Source of the DNA: Embiotoca jacksoni
Taxonomy: Eukaryota > Chordata > Actinopteri > Embiotocidae
Length of the DNA stretch: 64,000 nucleotides
Assembly: GCA_022577435.1 (NCBI GenBank)
Contig: JAKOON010000001.1
Span: forward strand, 181,989-245,988
Direction: 5' to 3'
Below are positions 1-10,980 of this stretch, piece by piece (positions within the stretch are counted from its first letter, which is position 1; each line of letters starts with the position of its first letter). Below the pieces are notes generated by a model, which worked only from the letters and a program-made list of their open reading frames with translations, did no database searches and was not told the DNA's origin. The position numbers and the translations under genes are program-made.

Positions 1-370
1 ATAGTTAAAGGGATTTAATCATCTAAAAGGGAAAAGGCACAACCTGACTGTTACTAACACAACCCCTGCTGTGTCTGTCACCCAGCATCTGGGGAGGAGG
101 GGGGGGGGTATGAAATTTAGTATATTTACAAAAACACTTCACTTATGATTTTCATTTTCCAATGACCTCTGCAACCCTATTTTTTTTTTTTCTTCTTTCC
201 TCCTCCCGCTGTTCACTCTCTGTTTCAGAGGGGAAAAGCAACCAGGAAGCTTTGATCTGATTCCTGTTGTGTATTCGCGGCTCGTCTCCGTCCGCGGGCC
301 TCGGCCAACTGTAAACGGCGTTAGAAACTAAGGTGAAGAAAATCGATAATTTCAACAGATTACAAGCGAG
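1..370. other. Non-coding, no gene seen
   Basis: Mixed-complexity sequence with a short G run near 104-109 and a 12-base T tract at 180-191. The only open frames are short and cross the T tract. No repeat family recognised. Confidence 0.6.
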
Positions 371-393
371 GTGTGTGTGTGTGTGTGTGTGTG
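371..393. repeat. (GT)n microsatellite
   Basis: Eleven uninterrupted GT units followed directly by a short G run. Confidence 0.95.
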
Positions 394-807
394 GGGATGG
401 CCGCCAGCCCCCCCTTGAATTAAAAAGAGTTGGTGCAGAGTGCAGGGAGAGAGTCCTCTGCTCCTCAGGTTACTCGAGAGACGCAACCGAGTGCCAACAC
501 TGACACGATCAATGATTTGAGAGTATCTGACCGATTTTAAGTCTTAAAGAAATGCATCTCCGGGGGAATTACAGTGTGTAACATCTACGACTTCTTCCTT
601 AAAAAAAAAAACCGCAGCATCAATCACTGCGGTGTCCGCAGTCGTCACCTTGAAAAAAAAAATCCTATCCACATGGGATCTTGTCTGGCTTCATGTGATG
701 TAATTCCTAATTTTAAAAAAAAAATGTGTGGGTGGGACGTAAACAGAAAGAGACGAATCACTTCGACTCTAAAAAAGCGCTTCAGAGGCTTTTTTGGGCA
801 TTTTTGA
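394..807. other. Non-coding with short A tracts
   Basis: Unique-looking sequence with several A tracts of 8-10 bases (600-611, 653-662, 715-723). Frames here run through the A tracts and give lysine runs, so they are not taken as coding. Confidence 0.6.
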
Positions 808-1050
808 CCGTCGCCATCTTGGTTTTTTGTGGAGCCAGAAGTGACCATATTTGGTCGAGCTGGGGAGGATCGGACTGAGAACCCAAGTCCACTAAGCCCC
901 GCCCACATACCAGAAACTCTTAGACCATAATGAGTCATGGGAAAACATGCTTTTTGAATGGGAGTCTACTGGTTTCTTTTTTTTTTTTTTTTTTTTTTTT
1001 AAAAGCCAGCCCCTGGTGGACCTCAGTGGTATTGCACTTTACAGCAGTAT
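808..1050 (+). mobile_element. Dispersed repeat family A, copy 1
   Basis: The first half (CGCCATCTTGG, then AAGTGACCATATTTGG and a GCCCCGCCCAC block) matches copies at 56679 and 58330 (reverse). The second half shares a 19-base identical block (949-967) and a 15-base identical block (1005-1019) with copy 2 at 1941-1980. A 24-base T tract (977-1000) sits inside the copy where copy 2 has only a few bases. Similar sequence recurs in percomorph genomes as far as I recall. No open frame or clear terminal repeat is visible, so the class (MITE, SINE or other) is not assigned. Confidence 0.7.
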
Positions 1051-1937
1051 ATACCTATGACAGCTACTTTGAAATCATGTTTAGTAGTATTTATTCACCC
1101 AAACCAGCTGAATGAGCTTCTTTTAGGTGGAAAACAACTAATTGATAGTCAACAATTTTGTATCACAACAGCTTAAGTTCAACAGCATTTGAAGGCTTTT
1201 TTCTGAATGCATTTCTTTAGGTTTTAATTATTTTGGGCTACTGGTAGTCGCTGATGTCACCGTAGTCAGTGTTGGTCGCATTATGGCTAATGAAGGCACC
1301 AAATTTTGACAATATTTCCTCTTTTTCCCCCCCGTCGACTGCATTATAGGAAAGCGATGCTGAATTATCATCTATGATGCAATTTGCGATAGATCTTATT
1401 TTGTCATGCAGGGGTCATATTTAAGTTACCGTCCGTATTAAATGTGGTCCGGTGTTGTTTTTTTTCCATCTCCTTGATGGAACAGATCCATTTCAGCTGT
1501 GATAAATGAAGCCGTCTGACAGGCCGCACGCTGCTCGGACTTCACACGTGGAAACGCAGCCCGCAGCGTCGTTTTAGGCTTCGAGTCGACACTCGTTTTA
1601 AATTACACGAGAAACTGCTGCATTTGTCGAGAGGGAAATTTCATCCTTGACCTCGGAAAAACTGCTGTAACGGTGGCGTGTCTGAACAGATTTGTCGGAG
1701 GCGACGACACCAGCTGACATGCTGCTTTGGCTCCGAGGCCGAGGCAGCGGACCCGTGTGTTGGGTAGACGCTGGATACAGGAAGTGGTTAGGAAAACGGC
1801 GAATGTGAAAATGGACAGCAGACGTGTGGGCGCGATCTTTTCCTGGAATAATGCAGATTTAATATCTGTGTGGTCCTTCGCTGACAGAAGAGGAGACATG
1901 TGGCTTTATTCACATTTTGTATTTCCGGAGGGAATTT
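1051..1937. other. Non-coding, nothing recognised
   Basis: Mixed sequence between two family A copies. Open frames on both strands near 1600-1940 overlap each other and have no recognisable domain. Confidence 0.55.
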
Positions 1938-2045
1938 GATGCTTTTTGAATGGGAGTCTGTTGGAGCCAGCCCCTGGTGGCCCTCAGGGGTATTACACTC
2001 TAACGCACTTCTGCATTGGCTTCTCTTTTCAGATCTGGAGACGAC
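1938..2045 (+). mobile_element. Dispersed repeat family A, copy 2 (3' part only)
   Basis: Carries the same GCTTTTTGAATGGGAGTCT block (1941-1959) and GCCAGCCCCTGGTGG block (1966-1980) as copy 1, then continues with TTCTGCATTGGCTTC, which I recall from fish copies of this repeat. The front half with the CCATATTTGG motif is missing, so this is a fragment. Confidence 0.65.
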
Positions 2046-2331
2046 ATCCATTTTTATAAACAGTCTTAAGATCCTGCCCGCTTGTTAAACCACAAACGTC
2101 TCGTTTTCTATTTCAACATGTGTTATATATGAGTGTGGAGGATTCTGAGTTTTTTTTTTAAAGGCTTTCAAGGAGCAAAAATAATGTAACAAGTACTGTA
2201 ACGCGTTACTTTTGCTGCCGAGTGGCTTTTACCAAAACCATCATCCACATCTGTTGTTTTTTTTTTTTTTTAAGTTTCTATTCAATCTGAAGTAAATTTA
2301 CTGAATTACCACATATACGTATTTGGTAATT

Positions 2332-2376
2332 CAAATATATATACATACATATATAAATATATGTGGATATATGATA
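2332..2376. repeat. Imperfect (AT)n tract
   Basis: Alternating TA/CA/GA dinucleotides with interruptions, about 45 bases. Confidence 0.8.
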
Positions 2377-2461
2377 TCACAAAACTAGAAATTGGATAAA
2401 AGAGTTGAATCTATTCGAGTGAACAACACAGCCTCACTGTACCGGTCATCTTGTGCTCAGC

Positions 2462-2465
<4 letters not shown>

Positions 2466-2521
<56 letters not shown>
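2466..2521. repeat. (GT)28 microsatellite
   Basis: About 56 bases of uninterrupted GT. It produces false cysteine-valine frames on the + strand and threonine-histidine frames on the - strand. Confidence 0.97.
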
Positions 2522-2574
2522 ACACTCGCTCTTTTGATGTGCACATCCATTTCCTGAGCTTTGTTCTACCTGGC

Positions 2575-2830
2575 TGTAGGCTCGCTCATTACTCATTACA
2601 CAGAGGCCTATTAAAGCGCAGTGCCGCGCCGACGGATCAGAGGGAGCGGGAAGCGGGACGCGCAGGGGGCGGAGCCGGCGAGGCGGAGTGGAGATAATCA
2701 AACACGGTGTCTTCCACGCCTCGCCGTGGCTCCTCTTATTACAATACCGTAACGGCACTTCTAATGAGCCACACTTTACTGCCGCCTGATAATGCCGAGA
2801 CGATGTGTACACACCGCACACAGAGGCTAA
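2575..2830. promoter_or_regulatory. Candidate enhancer-like block
   Basis: Unique sequence without simple repeats. It holds closely spaced AT motifs (ATTACTCATTAC, GATAATCAAAC, ATTACAATACC, TCTAATGAGCC, TGATAATGCC) around a GC-rich stretch with GGGGCGGAGCC at about 2667-2677. This mix of homeodomain-like TAAT, GATA-like and SOX-like ACAAT cores resembles vertebrate conserved non-coding elements. Conservation cannot be tested here. Confidence 0.3.
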
Positions 2831-3101
2831 ATTGCATTTGAGCCGCTCGATGAGTCTGATGAAGTGTTTGATATGAGCTCCGGCTTCTGCGCATCATCTT
2901 GTTATTATTACACTCGCAGTGTCGCTTTCAATCGGATCGCGCGAGGGCAAAACAAACGCACAATTAAATCAGAACCGGCCCGACGTTTGTGCGACGAGAC
3001 ACCGCAGAAAAAACACGCTACGAGCGGTAAACAAACTCGCCCGAGCAAAAAAGTTTTGCAGGTTGAGGGCGCCTCTAACTTCAGTCTAAGATGCTCTGCA
3101 G

Positions 3102-3132
<31 letters not shown>

Positions 3133-3671
3133 TTCCCCTGCCACGCTGCAGCAGCTCAGTCCTATCCATCTCTAATGGTATTTCTCCGAGACGAGCCGCT
3201 GGCCGGCGATGCAGAAGTCTGTAGCTGCAGGGGGGGTCGAAACAAAATAACAGCACAATCTTAAAGTTTAATGCGATTCAAATGCAGCTGTACCTTCGTG
3301 AAAGGCGATAACGATTATTTCTCGCTGGGATGTGTCGGTAAAGACGCACTTTTCTGTTTTTCTTCTCTTTTTTTTTTTTTTAGACGCCGGAACGAGTCGT
3401 TCTGCAATCTCGTCTTGTTATTTCGCCCGCAACATTTGACAGACTTGATTTTGAAGCCGGTCTGAAGCTCGCGCAGCGCCCTTGAAAACAGCTCAGGACC
3501 TTTGTGTTCAGAGTCCACACGTTTTCTGAATAAACTTCTTCCACCGACGACGCCGAACTCGCGGCACAACCGAAAGAAGCCATTACAATAGCGAAGCATA
3601 AAGCACACTTACTTAGACCAGCGCACACGCCGACGACCGTCGTACCGTCCGGGTCGCGGCCGGGCCGGGCG
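2831..3671. other. Non-coding with (GTT)n and CpG-rich end
   Basis: Contains a GTT array (3102-3134), an 11-base T tract near 3370 and a CpG-dense stretch at 3621-3670 with about a dozen CpG in 50 bases. No gene recognised. Confidence 0.6.
3102..3134. repeat. (GTT)10 microsatellite
   Basis: Ten GTT units, giving poly-Cys or poly-Gln in false frames. Confidence 0.95.
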
Positions 3672-3880
3672 GTATCCCAAGGCAACGGGATGCTTGAAAT
3701 TCTCAAAGATGTTTCGCTTCTCGCTCAAAGAGCTTCTTTCAGTTTTGTGAACTAAACTTTCGAAGATGAGAGAAATTGAGAAACAGCCGCATCATCGGGG
3801 GGTTAGTTCATGAACTGAAGGGAAGACTTTCGGATTAGAGGTGAAACGTCTTCAAGAATTTCGAGCTGCCTTTGGATGAA
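3672..3880. mobile_element. Small foldback repeat
   Basis: The reverse complement of 3672-3755 aligns with 3803-3880. Shared blocks are TTAGTTCA, a GAAGC/TGAAACxTCTTxxAGAATTTC block, and TTGCCTTxGGAT. Arms are about 75-85 bases and diverged; the loop is about 47 bases. The arm sequence resembles a phrase I recall as common in fish genomes (gene-like text around GGTGAAACGTCTTCAAG), probably derived from a retroelement. The family is not certain. Confidence 0.6.
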
Positions 3881-4529
3881 AGTTCGACTGACCGAGAGTC
3901 ACCTGAAGAAAACTTGAACTACCCGATTGCTTCGAACACGAAGCAACGGTGACATTTTGTGATCTAGTAAACTGCTGCCGGTATTGTGTTGGCAAACTTT
4001 TGCATTTTTTTTTTTTTTACACATTGAAGTTGAGAAATACAAACATGAGCCTTCAGTTGTCCTGCTTTCATTTCCAGTAACTCGTGATGAAAATATCAGA
4101 CTTTTGAAGCAGCTAACTTAGTTCACCAGCTAGTTGCTAATCGGTAGCGCAAATTGGATTTGTCGGAGCGTTTTGTTAAGCAGTGAAAAGAAAGCCAAGA
4201 TGTGGGTCTCGAAAACAAACCAAGACAACGAGCTGAAAAACGCTAAAAGGAGAACAGCGGAATTCGTCGTTTCTTGCTATAAAGAACATTTAATATCATA
4301 TATAATTAGCTGGTCAACTAAATTTTACTTTCTCGCCCCCCCCCCAAAAAAAATCTATTTATATCCAAACAGACTTTCCTCTCTCACATTTCATTAGTAA
4401 TCAGTTTATGTGACATAAAATACTGGACACTAATAGACAATACTACAGTATTTCACTTCCTAACGGAGAGCTGAGCATCCCCTCCCCCCTTCTCCCCAAA
4501 CCCCCCCGCGGCCCCTCTAAGTTCTGCAG
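3881..4529. other. Non-coding, nothing recognised
   Basis: AT-rich sequence with a T tract near 4006-4018 and C runs near 4337-4345, 4480-4510. No gene or repeat family recognised. Confidence 0.55.
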
Positions 4530-4720
4530 ATGAAGATAGCGGGGTGACGGGGTGGCCGGGGAGCGAGGCGGGAGGTTGAGATGGAGATCAGGTTTTTATA
4601 AATCTCATTTCTGCTGCTGATTTATCAGCTCGCCCCGGTCCCTGTCAGCCACACACACATGTGACCAGCATGGCAAAAGGCTAACTCATTAGTCTGCCTC
4701 ATCACAGTAGGAGCTTTTTG
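4530..4720. promoter_or_regulatory. Candidate enhancer-like block
   Basis: Unique sequence with TTTTTATAAATCTC, CTGCTGCTGATTTATCAGC and CTAACTCATTAGTCTGC. It lies directly before a CA array and a pyrimidine-rich spacer, with another such block at 4930. Motifs are of homeodomain/MADS type by eye only. Confidence 0.3.
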
Positions 4721-4723
4721 CAA

Positions 4724-4725
<2 letters not shown>

Positions 4726-4760
<35 letters not shown>

Positions 4761-4780
4761 AAGACACACACACACACACC
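4726..4780. repeat. (CA)n microsatellite, interrupted
   Basis: CA array to 4757, a 7-base interruption, then a second short CA array to 4779. Followed by a long pyrimidine-rich stretch (about 4780-4915). Confidence 0.95.
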
Positions 4781-4929
4781 CCTTTTCCTTTTCGCCGTCT
4801 TTCTTTCCCATTCTCCAATCAGTCTCTTTCACCACGGCTCGACCTCTCCTCATTTTCATCCCTTTCTTCTTCTCCCCCCCATCTTCTTCCCCCTCCTCGT
4901 TCTCCCCTCATTCTTCGAGTCTGAGTGTT

Positions 4930-5225
4930 GGCCTCTCCATCCAGGATTTAATTAAAGCAGTTTAAATGGCCAGGGGTGATCCTCATCATGTCATCCTCTT
5001 CCCTTTCTCTCTTCCTCTGGAGGTTAATATCAGACTAATCCACTCTTACCCCCCCCTTAAGCCCTTCCTCAATAATGCATGGCTTCTCTCTGGCCACCCA
5101 GAGTGGCTGCCTCCGACGGCGGCGGCACAGCTTACAGCGCTCACCTTTATACTGTCAATAGCAGACACACCTTTATCTTTGTGTATGCTGGATAGACCTA
5201 CACAGGTCGTCACGGCAATTCACTG
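4930..5225. promoter_or_regulatory. Candidate enhancer-like block
   Basis: Contains a perfect TTAATTAA at 4948-4955, GTTAATATCAGACTAATCC, AATAATGCAT at 5071-5080, and two CACCTTTAT/CCTTTAT motifs near 5142-5180. Low repeat content and dense AT cores make it one of the better regulatory candidates in the window. Confidence 0.35.
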
Positions 5226-6514
5226 AAGGGCGGTGCTGGTGAAGTGAAGTGTTGTTTTGTGGTACCGGTGAGACGACGAAGAACAATCCGGGCGGCTTGA
5301 GTTACAAATCCAAACAGTGTGAAGGTGCAATCACGTGTCAAAATCGGTTGGGGTGAACGGAGGGGAGAGCAGAGAGAGAAAAGAACAGCATAGCGATGCA
5401 GGACGATGACCTGATGGTGGCGCAAGTAATCAAAGACCAGAGACGTGCAGCTCCAGGGTCAGAAGTATCTGCAACATATCGTCATGGCAACAGCCCAAAA
5501 GTACGTGAAAGTGCATAATATTTAGTGAAATAACAGCCCGACATCCTCCGCCGTGACAACGACATCTAAGCCCTCCAGAAACATAAGGACAAGCCCGCAT
5601 GCTATTTTACAACTCTGGAAAGTCTCCATAGCAACAATATCTTTTGTCTTGACGATCATGACGTAAACAGTTAAACTTGTCAATTTAATTTACAAAGCAG
5701 CACTTTTGCAATCAGAAATTACTTTTAATAGAAATCATAGCGAAGGATAGAAAAAAAAATGTGTCCAAACTTGACTTTGGAAATCTGTATTTTTGGATGT
5801 TAATTCTATTCTCTTTTCTTTCTGCAGTCACAGAATTGACTAAACAGACTAAATCTTTTGTGCTGCATTATGCAGGAGTTTTTTTTTTCGGCCCGGTTGA
5901 AGAACCCCAGACCTCTCGGCGCCCCCTAACTCCTGAAACCAAACCTACAATCACTGACACCATGGCAGGGTTCTGTCCTTTGATTGGTTGCCAGTTCTGC
6001 TTGCATGAATGATTACCGCAGGATCAGGGAGCAACAACTTGTCTTGAATCAAGTGCGGTTTTGAGACGGTTTTCGCTCGCAGCAAGAGAAAAAATAAACG
6101 TCAGATTTTGATAAAAAAAAAAAAAATTAAAAAAAAAAAAAATCTGAGCAATGTTCATTTCTTTCAGGCTCTTGAGTAATATATTCTTTCAGTCTTACTT
6201 TAAAATGACTTCAGAGGTTGGAGGCAGCTGAAAAGAGAAAAATCCCATCAGTTGTTCTGTCGTAATTACATATTTGAAAAACCGCAGCTCACCTACAATG
6301 CACAAGAGTGGGTATTCACACAATTTGAATTAAGTGAATGAAAATACCTCTCGGGTGCTTTTTTTTTTCTTTTTTTTATTCCCTATGTAAGTGTCTGTGG
6401 AACACAGGCAGTTGTGGATGACAATCTGCTATTAAACCAAGCACATCTAATGACCTTTTCACCAATCGCTGTACTTGCTTGTGTGTGTGTGTGGAGAAGC
6501 AGGTAGTCTCGGGC
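5226..6514. other. Non-coding, nothing recognised
   Basis: Mixed sequence. A TTCTTTCTGCAG at 5817-5827 looks like a splice acceptor but no partner donor or coding frame follows. Two A tracts (about 6112-6142) are split by TT. A short GT array lies near 6480-6493. Confidence 0.55.
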
Positions 6515-6800
6515 TGCTAATGAAGACAGGGATATACACGACAACTACCAATTAAAGTTGTCGGAGCCACCGTGTTCCCAGGGTTTGACAGTCCAGCCCC
6601 GCACAGACGCTGATTTTCCTTTACATGCCTTGCGGCGCAATTAAGAGCCCGGTGGGTGTGGTTGGACCGAAAATTGCCTCGTGTGCCATTGTCTTTCCCC
6701 TCCATTATGGATTTATAGCCGGCGTTGTGTGTGAACGCACAGTACCCGTCGAGCACACGCGGCGCCGCATCCACCAATTAAAAATCAGGCTTCGGGGGTT
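6515..6800. promoter_or_regulatory. Candidate enhancer-like block
   Basis: Unique, homopolymer-free sequence with CAATTAAAG inside a short inverted ACAACT/AGTTGT pair (6541-6561), GCGCAATTAAGAGC, CCATTATGGATTTATAG and CCAATTAAAAATC. Four AATTA/ATTA cores are spread over 250 bases. Confidence 0.35.
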
Positions 6801-6929
6801 CAGTGGGAAAAAAAACCAAAACGTATGTGCAAGATATCACACGGACGTACGGCGGGTCACGATTTAGCAGAGGTTACAATCTCTACCCCTGTCGGGCCAC
6901 CCTTCCTGACCCCCCCCCCTCCGTCCACC

Positions 6930-7160
6930 CAACAGGAATCATCTCCCCCGTAGAATATCGAACAGACTATACAAGGGAGGTTTCATTTGCTAACCAGCAT
7001 GGCTAATAGCCGCTTTAGCCAGAGCCGCAGCCCATAAATACTATTCCACGGCTACTCTCCATAATTTACGATAGCGCGGTTGATAGGAAGCGATTACCAC
7101 TTTACCAGGCTGACCTGAGTCTAATTAGAGTCTCCACTTCACATTATGAAAATATACGAC
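6930..7160. promoter_or_regulatory. Candidate enhancer-like block
   Basis: Includes GGCTAATAGCC, CCATAAATACTATTCC, CATAATTTACG, GCGATTACC and a palindromic CTAATTAG (7121-7128), the typical form of a paired homeodomain site. No repeats. Possibly continuous with the block at 6515. Confidence 0.35.
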
Positions 7161-7489
7161 TGATGCGCTGGCAGAGGAAGAGTTTGTCATGAAAGGGAAA
7201 ACATTTTTTTTTTTTTAAATACGCGTGAATTCCCGCGTCACCTTCGTCAATTAAAAGTGAGCGTATCACTTTGATTCGATCGCTTCTTCTCCTGCCGATT
7301 GATGGCTCCAAGTTTCGGCAGAAGAAAACCAAAATGCCGCTTTCTGATCGGCTCATCTGATATCATTCGGAGGCTTTTATTGTGAACGTTCCTCACCGTG
7401 GAGTCACCTGACCGCCCCCCCCTCCACCCCCCATCAATCCCCCCCACCCGCAATCAATCCTCCTCGAGAGGCGATACGAGCTGCCTTCC
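7161..7489. other. Non-coding with C-rich run
   Basis: T tract near 7204-7216 and a C-rich stretch at 7413-7450. Nothing else recognised. Confidence 0.55.
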
Positions 7490-7660
7490 TGCCTTTGTTC
7501 TCTCCGTTCGACTCGAGCTGCGCGTCAATGAGATTTATTATTGAATTTCAATCAATTCTCGTATAATTTATGTTCGTATTTCTCAGCTCTCTTCGGTGTC
7601 TTTATGTAGTTAATCATTTCTGCAGCCCTCGAAACCGCACACAGACACAAACAAAGGACT
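7490..7660. promoter_or_regulatory. Candidate AT-rich regulatory block
   Basis: Contains ATTTATTATTGAATTTCAATCAATTC, GTATAATTTATG and GTAGTTAATCATTTC. AT-rich but not simple repeat. Weak candidate. Confidence 0.22.
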
Positions 7661-8698
7661 TTAAAAGAAAATAAAAGTGCTCTGCCTGGTAGCCGATAAT
7701 CAAATATCAATACTTTTGAGCAGGTGCCTCGATATCAATAACGACTATTGGTGCTTTTGCTAAATATGAACACAAATTGAATCCAAAATCGAAGAGGATA
7801 TCTCGTCTCATGTCACGATATCATTATAACATCGATATATTCTCGCTTTACTTCAGCCAACCGAGAACTTGACGGTGAGGCAGCTGCAGAGGACGTCACT
7901 TCACTACGACATCATCCAGATACAAATTTGGATATGACAACAACAACAAAAAAAAAACATCAGTCTGAACGAGGTCAAAGATATCTTTGACTTTTAATGC
8001 TAAATTGAGAAGAAAAAAGAAAGTTGAAACTTTTCCCACAAGCTTGTATATGTTGATTTAACTACAGGGGTGAGACGAACAAGGCTTTCAACTCAGACAG
8101 CAGGAAACTGATATAACTTTATAATTGCACTTCGAAAAGAAGCTGCCGAGATGTCGAACCTGATTCTTTCTCTTGACTTTTTTTTTTTTACAAAAGTTAT
8201 AAGCTGGTTTTGTTTCAGTCTTCTTCAAAACAACATCAGGATTACTGCATCTGTTGATCTTCAAAAAAAAACGGACAATAATGAAACCATAAAATGACTT
8301 CAGAAGTTAGTACACCACGATCAATAATACCGGCACCTTTGGAAGTTGAGCTCTATTGTTTTTCTTCTGGAGAAGTTAGATTGTGTTATATGGAGAAATT
8401 TTACGGTTCGTCACAGTCAGTTTTGGAGAAAATTCATCTTAGGGGCTACAAATATACTTACTTATACTTCATATTGTCACCCTCATTTTCGGTGAGGCAT
8501 TTTAGTGTCGGGCTTTTAGTGGCTTTTTCACAATAACACGAATAAAATTGCAATTTTAAACGGTCAACTTTAAAAAGATGTCGAACGTCTGCATCGGGAA
8601 TCACAAACAACAAAATTCCTCCAAAAACCTAAAAGCGGTGAAGCTCCGACATAAAAGACAAGAGAGAGAAAACGCTTAAAGGTTGAAATGAAGTCGAC
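7661..8698. other. Non-coding, AT-rich
   Basis: AT-rich sequence. The stretch near 7690-7850 has repeated GATATCA/ATATCAATA words and may be an old hAT-like relic, but I cannot place it. The frame at 8294-8536 has no recognisable protein. Confidence 0.5.
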
Positions 8699-8787
8699 AA
8701 AAAAAAAAAAAGAAAGAAAGAAAGAATAAAGGGGAGTGAGGGGTGAGTGTGGAAGAATTCGGAGGCGGGGAAAAAAAAAAAAAAAAA
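8699..8787. repeat. A-rich and (AAAG)n tracts
   Basis: A tract 8699-8711 running into four GAAA units to 8726, then a 17-base A tract at 8771-8787. Confidence 0.9.
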
Positions 8788-8987
8788 GAAGTAAGTGGGT
8801 CAGGGTGGGTCTAAAACGAGAATAGACGAAGGTGTGAAAGAACGAGATGAAAAGCTTTCAGTTGGTGATTTTGCATGTGTGTATTCGAGAGAAAGGAAAA
8901 GAGAGGATGCTGAGTCAAGATGAAAGCCGAGCCTTTTGGGAACAAAATAATGGTGACCAATGCATTTCCTCTTGTCGGGAAAGCCCG

Positions 8988-8989
<2 letters not shown>

Positions 8990-9031
<42 letters not shown>
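8990..9031. repeat. (GT)21 microsatellite
   Basis: About 42 bases of GT. A second array in the same orientation follows 137 bases later. Confidence 0.97.
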
Positions 9032-9035
<4 letters not shown>

Positions 9036-9167
9036 TGAAGATTTTTGAAGGGGAATCACTCGGGTATTTTTTTTTTTTTTGTGGCTGCACCGATTTCAGG
9101 CCGGTCTGTACTGAAGGCGTCGGTTAAAGAGGCGACTTTAATGTTGGCGTTACACGTTAGAGCTCGT

Positions 9168-9170
9168 GCG

Positions 9171-9216
<46 letters not shown>

Positions 9217-9232
9217 GTGTGTATGTTTGTGG
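9168..9232. repeat. (GT)n microsatellite, interrupted
   Basis: GT array broken by TTT, GTTGT and GTATGTTTGT, about 65 bases. Confidence 0.95.
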
Positions 9233-10514
9233 CTTCAAAGGTTAGATTCACTTGGAGGCACTTTGATGCAAGTTAACTTCAGATTCATGGTTTCCTGGCC
9301 TAATGGCAGCGAGTTTATTTTAAGGTAACTTCAGTTTATATAGTTATCTTAAGAAAAATTGACACATTTTTGTTTTTGTTTTTTTTGGTTCCACTAGAGA
9401 AATCAAACTAAGTGCACACAAAATTGACAATAATAAATAATTTATAGCTGTTTGATTGTGTTTTTTTGTTTTTTTTTTACTTTTACTGGCGCAAAAGGCT
9501 CAAAATGTGACAAAACTAAACTTCCAGTTGGTTTATAATTACTGCAGATAAGATGATGTATTTTGAGGTCCAAGCACGGCACGTGACCTTCCAGTTGGCC
9601 ACTGGGTAAAAAAAATAAAAACAGATTCTGCCACAAACTATCCAACTCTGTTCAACTGTATTACAAAGACAGAGAGAAACAGTGCGGTTAGGACTGGGAA
9701 ATAATTTAATAAAAACACGACTCCGTTGAACTATTTGTGGCTGGAACCTCGTGGAAAGTTGCACTAATGAGCGTTTCTATATCAACAACGGATCGGACGA
9801 TACATGTCAAATGAAAGAAAGTTGCTCGTGGTGACAAATCCGCAGAGAATTTCTCTCCGAACTCGCCTCGAGCTGTAAAAGTTTTTGACAAACCAACTCT
9901 TCAAAAAGCCGCCAAGTTAGCAGTGAAGAAAACCCAAAACATTTAAGATAAAAAAAAAAGAAAAAAAGCCGGATGTTTCAACAGGTGGGGGGGAGGGGGT
10001 GGGTGGAGGTGGTGGAGACCAAACCGGAGGGAAAAAAGCATCGCGAGCGTCGGACGTACGGTAAGTCAAACCGCGTTTGTTCCACCGCCAGCCGTAAGTG
10101 TATTTTCTATTCCTGCTTTGTCTCCCCCACAACTGAAGCATCATGGGAAGGCCGACGGGTCTTGGGCAGCTTCTTTTTTTTTTTACCCAACCCCCCCCTC
10201 CGTGTTCCCCCCTTAACTCCGTTGGTGCATCCAAGTTGACTCCAGATAAGCAATGTGAACACACTGGGCGCTGTGTGGCACGAGCAGAGGGGCTTAAGAC
10301 CCCCAGCTAATTTTCTATTTCAATCACGGGGCGACTGACTGCTTGCCAAAGTGTTGCTCAAACCGGATCCGTCCCAAAAAAAAACAAAAAAAACAAACAA
10401 AAAAAACAAACAGAAAGCCAAATTATCTCGCCACTTAACACATCCAAGGGCGTGCTAAATTCTTTTTCTTTTATTTAATTTTAACACCCACAAACTATAC
10501 ACTGTAATCACTCC

Positions 10515-10516
<2 letters not shown>
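9233..10516. other. Non-coding, nothing recognised
   Basis: Mixed sequence with T and A tracts, a GGGGGGAGGGGGTGGG run near 9986-10002 and CAAA-type A-rich sequence at 10376-10411. No gene. Confidence 0.55.

Positions 10517-10565
<49 letters not shown>
10517..10565. repeat. (GT)24 microsatellite
   Basis: Uninterrupted array of about 48 bases. A second GT array starts 140 bases downstream in the same orientation. Confidence 0.97.
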
Positions 10566-10567
<2 letters not shown>

Positions 10568-10704
10568 CTATAATTTGTGGTGCCGAAGGAGTATTGTCTC
10601 TAAACTACCAGGTACACAGCATGATACAATATCTAGTTTATAAGTCCAAATTCTTGTCTTCGGGGGGTTGCTATGACAACTTGAGCGATGCCGACAGCGG
10701 TGGC

Positions 10705-10715
10705 GTGCGTGTGTG

Positions 10716-10755
<40 letters not shown>
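10705..10755. repeat. (GT)n microsatellite with GC interruptions
   Basis: GT array with GTGC interruptions in its first half, about 50 bases. Confidence 0.95.
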
Positions 10756-10756
<1 letters not shown>

Positions 10757-10794
10757 TTTACGGTTCCCTTCCAAACCTGAGGTGCTCAGGATAA

Positions 10795-10980
10795 ACGCAG
10801 CCAATCAAAAGGGGATGTGGAGGTAATGAAGACTAAGGCGCTGAGAGGCAGGGAGCTTTTAGAAGCCGCCGTAATGCTGAGCACTTCAGACCCCGCTCTC
10901 TCCGTCTTCCACAGCTCGTCGGATTAGCCGGCCTAGTCTCTATGGAAACCTTGCCCCACATGAAAACACGCGGCACACAC
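10795..10980. promoter_or_regulatory. Candidate enhancer-like block
   Basis: Unique sequence with CAGCCAATCAAAAGG, GAGGTAATGAAG, CGTAATGCTGAG and CGGATTAGCC. Preceded by a GT array and followed by a T tract. Confidence 0.3.

Noticed and set aside
2392..2821. Open frames on both strands near 2.4-2.8 kb
   Set aside because: They translate the GT array into Cys-Val or Thr-His runs; no coding signal outside the array.
5817..5870. Splice-acceptor-like CTTTCTTTCTGCAG with open sequence after it
   Set aside because: No matching donor, conserved frame or recognisable peptide downstream.
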